Assembly (NCBI GenBank): GCA_016342595.1
Contig: JAEINY010000034.1
Location: 1-37,935 of the forward strand
Source of the DNA: Marinilabiliaceae bacterium
Lineage (GTDB): Bacteria; Bacteroidota; Bacteroidia; Bacteroidales; Marinilabiliaceae
Reading direction: 5' to 3'
DNA length: 37,935 nt
Below, one piece after another: positions 35,280 to 37,935 of this stretch. Made by a program: the position numbers and the translations under genes. The notes below the pieces were generated by a model. That model was not told where the DNA came from. It searched no databases and worked only from the letters and a program-made list of their open reading frames with translations. Numbering within the stretch: the first letter of the stretch is position 1; each line of letters opens with the position of its first letter.

Positions 35280-36290
35280 TTAATTCACAGGATACTTTGT
35301 CAGGAACTCTTTTGATTTCATTAAGAAGTCAACATATTGAGCCCGCTTGTAGGCATGTGGTTCAGCCACATTCTTTTTAGATAATTTGCCTTTGAAATCT
35401 TCCAGCTTATCATAGCCTTTACTTTTCATCCAAATTTCCAATTCTTCCAACATGCGTGTAACTTGAATCACCCCATTTTTATAAATGGTACTCACCACCT
35501 GAACGGCATCAGCACCCGCCAAAAGCATGGTAATCACATCCTGCCCATCCATAATACCCGTATTACTACAGATACTACCATTAACGTTACCAGCCAATAA
35601 ACCCGCAAAACGCAAGGATAACCTGTTATCTCCTTTATGGCTTAAATTGTAAGGTATCTTCATCTCCTCACTTTCCACATTAATATCAGGTTGAAACAGC
35701 TTATTAAATAACACAAAGGCATTGGCTCCGTTTTTATCCATGCGATATACCACATTCATCATATTGGTATAAAAAGGACTCAACTTCACACTTACCGGAA
35801 TTTTCACTTCTGCTTTGATGCGTTTTAAAATTTCCAGGCGTTCATCCTCAATAATGGCCGGAGTCTTTTCCACATCGGAAATAGTGGAATAAAAGTTCAA
35901 CTCCAAACCATCCACTCCCGTTTGCTCCATATACTTTGCATACTCCACCCAACTCACATCATAAATGCAATTTAAGCTGGCAAATACGGGTATAGATACC
36001 GATTCTTTCAAACTTTTCAGGGCCATTAGGTGAGCCTTGGGACCAGAATGTTCAATGTGCGGAAACAGAGAAGTCATTTCGGCATGACGCTCGTCATATT
36101 CATGCAGATCATCTTCCAATTCACCCGCTTCCAGATGAAGCTGCTCCTCAAAAAGAGACTTATACACAATCGCACCTGCACCGGCTTCTTCCAGTTTTTT
36201 AGCCATCTTAAGATTGGTCACCAGATTACTGGCGCCGATGATAATGGGATTCTTAAGCTCAATACCCATGTAAGTTGTTCTTAAATCCAT
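35280..36290 (-). CDS. Dihydroorotate dehydrogenase-like flavoprotein
   Basis: The 336-residue protein has a class 1 DHODH-type beta/alpha barrel. YMGIELKNPIIIGASNLVT opens the barrel, VSVKLSPFYTN and GANAFVLFNKLFQPDINVE match FMN- and substrate-site strands, and SNTGIMDGQDVITMLLAGADAVQVVSTIYKNG is the C-terminal FMN-phosphate region. Bacteroidota often encode this protein in addition to a true PyrD, and its real substrate is uncertain, so I do not call it pyrD. Its usual pairing with pyruvate metabolism genes is not established; adjacency to ppdK here may be chance. A candidate promoter lies at 36445-36474. Confidence 0.85.
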   Translation of the reverse strand: MDLRTTYMGIELKNPIIIGASNLVTNLKMAKKLEEAGAGAIVYKSLFEEQLHLEAGELEDDLHEYDERHAEMTSLFPHIEHSGPKAHLMALKSLKESVSIPVFASLNCIYDVSWVEYAKYMEQTGVDGLELNFYSTISDVEKTPAIIEDERLEILKRIKAEVKIPVSVKLSPFYTNMMNVVYRMDKNGANAFVLFNKLFQPDINVESEEMKIPYNLSHKGDNRLSLRFAGLLAGNVNGSICSNTGIMDGQDVITMLLAGADAVQVVSTIYKNGVIQVTRMLEELEIWMKSKGYDKLEDFKGKLSKKNVAEPHAYKRAQYVDFLMKSKEFLTKYPVN

Positions 36291-36695
36291 AATTCACGGT
36301 GATTAAAAGGTTATTTATTTGATTTTTAACAATTACAAAATGTGATAGACTTCAGTATTTATTGGCTTTTACTCAATTTCAGAAATATATCCCATTTGAG
36401 CAAATATTAAGATGCATTTTAAATGGACGCGGAAATACTATACCCAAATTTACTTCCGCACATTCTCAGGCAAATGATTTTTTATTAACTCACTCCACAA
36501 TTACAAACAGGCTGTATGCATTTACTAAGAGAATCATTCACCCTACTAAAAAAAAGTAACCCTTCACACATTTTGTTTTGATTAAAAATAGAGATAATGG
36601 ACATTAGCTCATGTGTTATTATCGTGCACGATGTTTCACAGGGCGGTTACCGAAAAGCCTTTTACAGAGTAGGTAAATAAATTAATTTCTAAGCT
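36291..36695. other. Divergent intergenic region, no gene seen
   Basis: This 405-bp AT-rich region lies between the DHODH-like gene (minus) and a small plus-strand gene. A 65-codon plus-strand frame (36362-36559) needs a TTG start and looks spurious. Apart from the minus-strand promoter candidate at 36445-36474 nothing specific was recognised. No TAnnTTTG element was found for the plus-strand gene. Confidence 0.5.
36445..36474 (-). promoter_or_regulatory. Bacteroidota-type promoter candidate for the DHODH-like gene
   Basis: On the minus strand, TTTG (36471-36474) is followed after 18 nt by TAAATTTG (36445-36452). This fits the phylum's -33 TTG/-7 TAnnTTTG promoter for the housekeeping sigma factor. 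It would give a leader of about 150 nt before the ATG at 36290. Confidence 0.5.
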
Positions 36696-37022
36696 ATGAC
36701 TGTAACAACTAAAAATCCCGTTATTACCAGACAAGGTGAAGCTGTTATCAACAATGACCAACAATGTACATGGATAGGTGCCAATGGAACACGGTCAACC
36801 TACGCTTTCAGCAATCCTTCACGTTCAAATATCTTGATCTTTCAAGTTAATGGAGCTCCTGAAGATGCGATGTTAGGCGACGGTAAACTTAACGGACAAC
36901 ACACGATGCAACCTAATCAACCAACAGCAACATTACGTGGCAGTTGGGATGTGGCAGGACAAGAAATTACAATTACAAACCTGAGTGATCCAAATGCCGA
37001 TTGTAAGATTAAAATAAGTTAG
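36696..37022 (+). CDS. Small soluble protein of unknown function
   Basis: The 108-residue protein is not recognised. It has no signal peptide or membrane segment, is rich in Asn, Gln, Thr and Gly, and looks mostly beta-stranded. Two cysteines, C24 (NDQQCTWIG) and C103 (NADCKIKIS), sit near the two ends and could bridge the fold or bind metal. The alternating polar/hydrophobic stretches (SNILIFQVNG, ATLRGSWDVAG, QEITITNL) suggest a small beta-sandwich. Codon pattern and clean ATG (AAGCTATG) support a real gene, as does a 13-bp hairpin just after its stop. It is isolated between the divergent DHODH-like gene and a lipoprotein gene. No function is proposed. Confidence 0.7.
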   Translation: MTVTTKNPVITRQGEAVINNDQQCTWIGANGTRSTYAFSNPSRSNILIFQVNGAPEDAMLGDGKLNGQHTMQPNQPTATLRGSWDVAGQEITITNLSDPNADCKIKIS

Positions 37023-37037
37023 TTTTTTTTACATATA

Positions 37038-37081
37038 AATAAAGAGTTCATGCGAATCCCCATTCCATTGAACTCTTTATT
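37038..37081 (+). terminator. Hairpin terminator after the small unknown gene
   Basis: AATAAAGAGTTCA (37038-37050) and TGAACTCTTTATT (37069-37081) form a perfect 13-bp stem with an 18-nt loop, starting 16 bases after the stop. A run of eight T precedes the stem, and only a short T-rich tail follows, so termination efficiency is uncertain. Confidence 0.5.
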
Positions 37082-37252
37082 ATGAACAGACAAATTATCA
37101 ATCATCCCCTTTTATACCGTTTACTAATCAAAATGCACCTTTAGTGCGTTTCACTTCTAAACGCTCTTTGATTATGTATCGGCATTATACCAGCGCATGC
37201 GATAGCTATCCGCATTTGATATTTAATTGGTATTACAATTTAGACTTAAACA

Positions 37253-37732
37253 ATGAATGGACAAAAACACAACTTGTTCAAACTATTAATTATTACACTA
37301 CTTGTAAATTATTCATGTTCTTTCAGGCCTGCTTCTGATAACGATAGTGAATCATTCTACTCTAAAGATTCATTTTTTAATTGGAACAAACCCGACACTT
37401 CCATCTATTACATTGGATCAGATTCCAGCCGGCGAAATACATTTCACATTAAAAAGTTACCTGTTCTTCACATCCACTGCAACGAGAGTCTTCAGCTCCA
37501 GACCAATAACGGATCCGAAATGTTATTACGAATTATTAATACCTCTGGAAAAAACAGGGTCTATTTTTATTTGCAGGGAAATGGAGAAAGTTTATTAAAA
37601 TCACTACCACCCAACAGGCCGGATTCAAATTTCTTTTTGTCCAAAGACTGGAGAGGAAGCCAACTATTAATTGCAAATGTAACGGATTCCATCAGCCCTG
37701 CCATTATTTCCGTTTTATTGGTTGGTAATTAG
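37253..37732 (+). CDS. Putative lipoprotein of unknown function
   Basis: The 159-residue protein begins with a basic leader and hydrophobic core (LLIITLLVNYSC), with C22 as the probable lipidated cysteine. The lipobox (V-N-Y-S-C) is loose but acceptable for Bacteroidota. The mature part is polar, with alternating strands such as LRIINTSGKNRVYFYLQ and ISPAIISVLLVG near the C-terminus, suggesting a small beta-rich domain. No family is recognised. It lies 230 bp after the small unknown gene on the same strand, beyond a hairpin, so it probably has its own promoter, though no TAnnTTTG element was identified. Envelope location is likely; the function is unknown. Confidence 0.65.
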   Translation: MNGQKHNLFKLLIITLLVNYSCSFRPASDNDSESFYSKDSFFNWNKPDTSIYYIGSDSSRRNTFHIKKLPVLHIHCNESLQLQTNNGSEMLLRIINTSGKNRVYFYLQGNGESLLKSLPPNRPDSNFFLSKDWRGSQLLIANVTDSISPAIISVLLVGN

Positions 37733-37748
37733 CAATCATAAAAAAGGC

Positions 37749-37864
37749 TCTTCCGGAAGATGAGTAGTTATTATTAAAAATTGAACTCCCTGGAGTTCCT
37801 TCTTTCATTCTGTTGCACCGTAGGTTTTCACCTACGGTTATTGTTATTTGATCCTTATCGGATC
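37749..37864. repeat. REP-like cluster of hairpins at the window edge
   Basis: After the lipoprotein gene come four short palindromic elements. They are TCTTCCGGAAGA (37749-37760), GAACTCC/GGAGTTC (37783-37798), ACCGTAGGT/ACCTACGGT with a 4-nt loop (37817-37838) and GATCC/GGATC (37850-37864). The order and style resemble dispersed intergenic palindromic repeats in Bacteroidota genomes, often linked with RAYT transposases, but copy number cannot be judged from this window. The first may form part of a terminator for the lipoprotein gene. Confidence 0.45.
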
Positions 37865-37935
37865 ATTTTTATCAATAAAAATCATCCCATTAAAGAGATG
37901 TAACAAGCTATAATTGTAACCGCGAAGTGGAACGA

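Noticed and set aside
35280-36290. Calling this gene pyrD
   Set aside because: The sequence is of the DHODH-like group that accompanies a separate true PyrD in many Bacteroidota, so the pyrimidine role is not supported.
36362-36559. Possible small gene in the divergent region
   Set aside because: It would need a TTG start, has no ribosome-binding site, and its product looks like random AT-rich translation.
1-37935. CRISPR array, tRNA or rRNA genes
   Set aside because: No regularly spaced repeats and no recognisable tRNA or rRNA sequence were seen by eye on either strand.

Overview
The window looks like a chromosomal segment from a member of the Bacteroidota. The signs are a type IX secretion (T9SS) C-terminal sorting domain on a large secreted protein, a PL1-type pectate lyase and lipoproteins typical of the phylum, AT-rich intergenic DNA, and at least one TTTG/TAnnTTTG-type promoter. 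A marine or anaerobic Marinilabiliales-like organism would fit, but the order is a guess. No tRNA, rRNA, CRISPR array, transposase or integrase was recognised.

Bases 195-27593 are a Wzx/Wzy-dependent exopolysaccharide (EPS) or capsule locus, nearly all on the minus strand and read right to left. It opens with the export and polymerisation core: a Wza-like lipoprotein (26826-27593), a Wzc-like co-polymerase fused to a BY-kinase (24459-26822), a Wzy-like polymerase (23210-24457) and a Wzx-like flippase (21862-23238). After a 310-bp gap come a GT4, a WecE-like sugar aminotransferase, a GT2, a cassette of ATP-dependent ligase-like genes, and a GT4 plus GINT1_N-like gene pair. The ligase cassette holds three tandem full-length 'sugar-transfer associated ATP-grasp' paralogs, a fourth copy cut to its N-terminal third, and an asparagine-synthetase-like enzyme without the amidotransferase cysteine.

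A three-gene block (6104-9664: two GT4s and another ATP-grasp enzyme) lies in the opposite orientation. Beyond it the minus strand resumes with an SGNH-like lipoprotein, a hexapeptide acyltransferase, a second GT4 plus GINT1_N-like pair, and a secreted pectate-lyase-like enzyme that could trim the polymer.

Upstream of the export operon and separated from it by a strong terminator is a 984-residue beta-helix protein with five ~80-residue tandem repeats and a T9SS sorting domain (27835-30789). It may be a surface adhesin or matrix protein.

Bases 31085-36290 are housekeeping genes: peptide deformylase, RuvX/YqgF, pyruvate phosphate dikinase and a dihydroorotate-dehydrogenase-like protein, most ending at clear hairpin terminators. 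The right end carries two small unrecognised plus-strand genes and a cluster of REP-like hairpins.

The part most worth attention is the density of ATP-dependent carboxylate-activating enzymes: four intact ATP-grasp proteins, one remnant and one adenylating synthetase, in a glycan locus that also holds a sugar aminotransferase. A working hypothesis is that the polysaccharide, or an amino-sugar in it, is decorated through amide or ester bonds. The substrates cannot be read from sequence alone.
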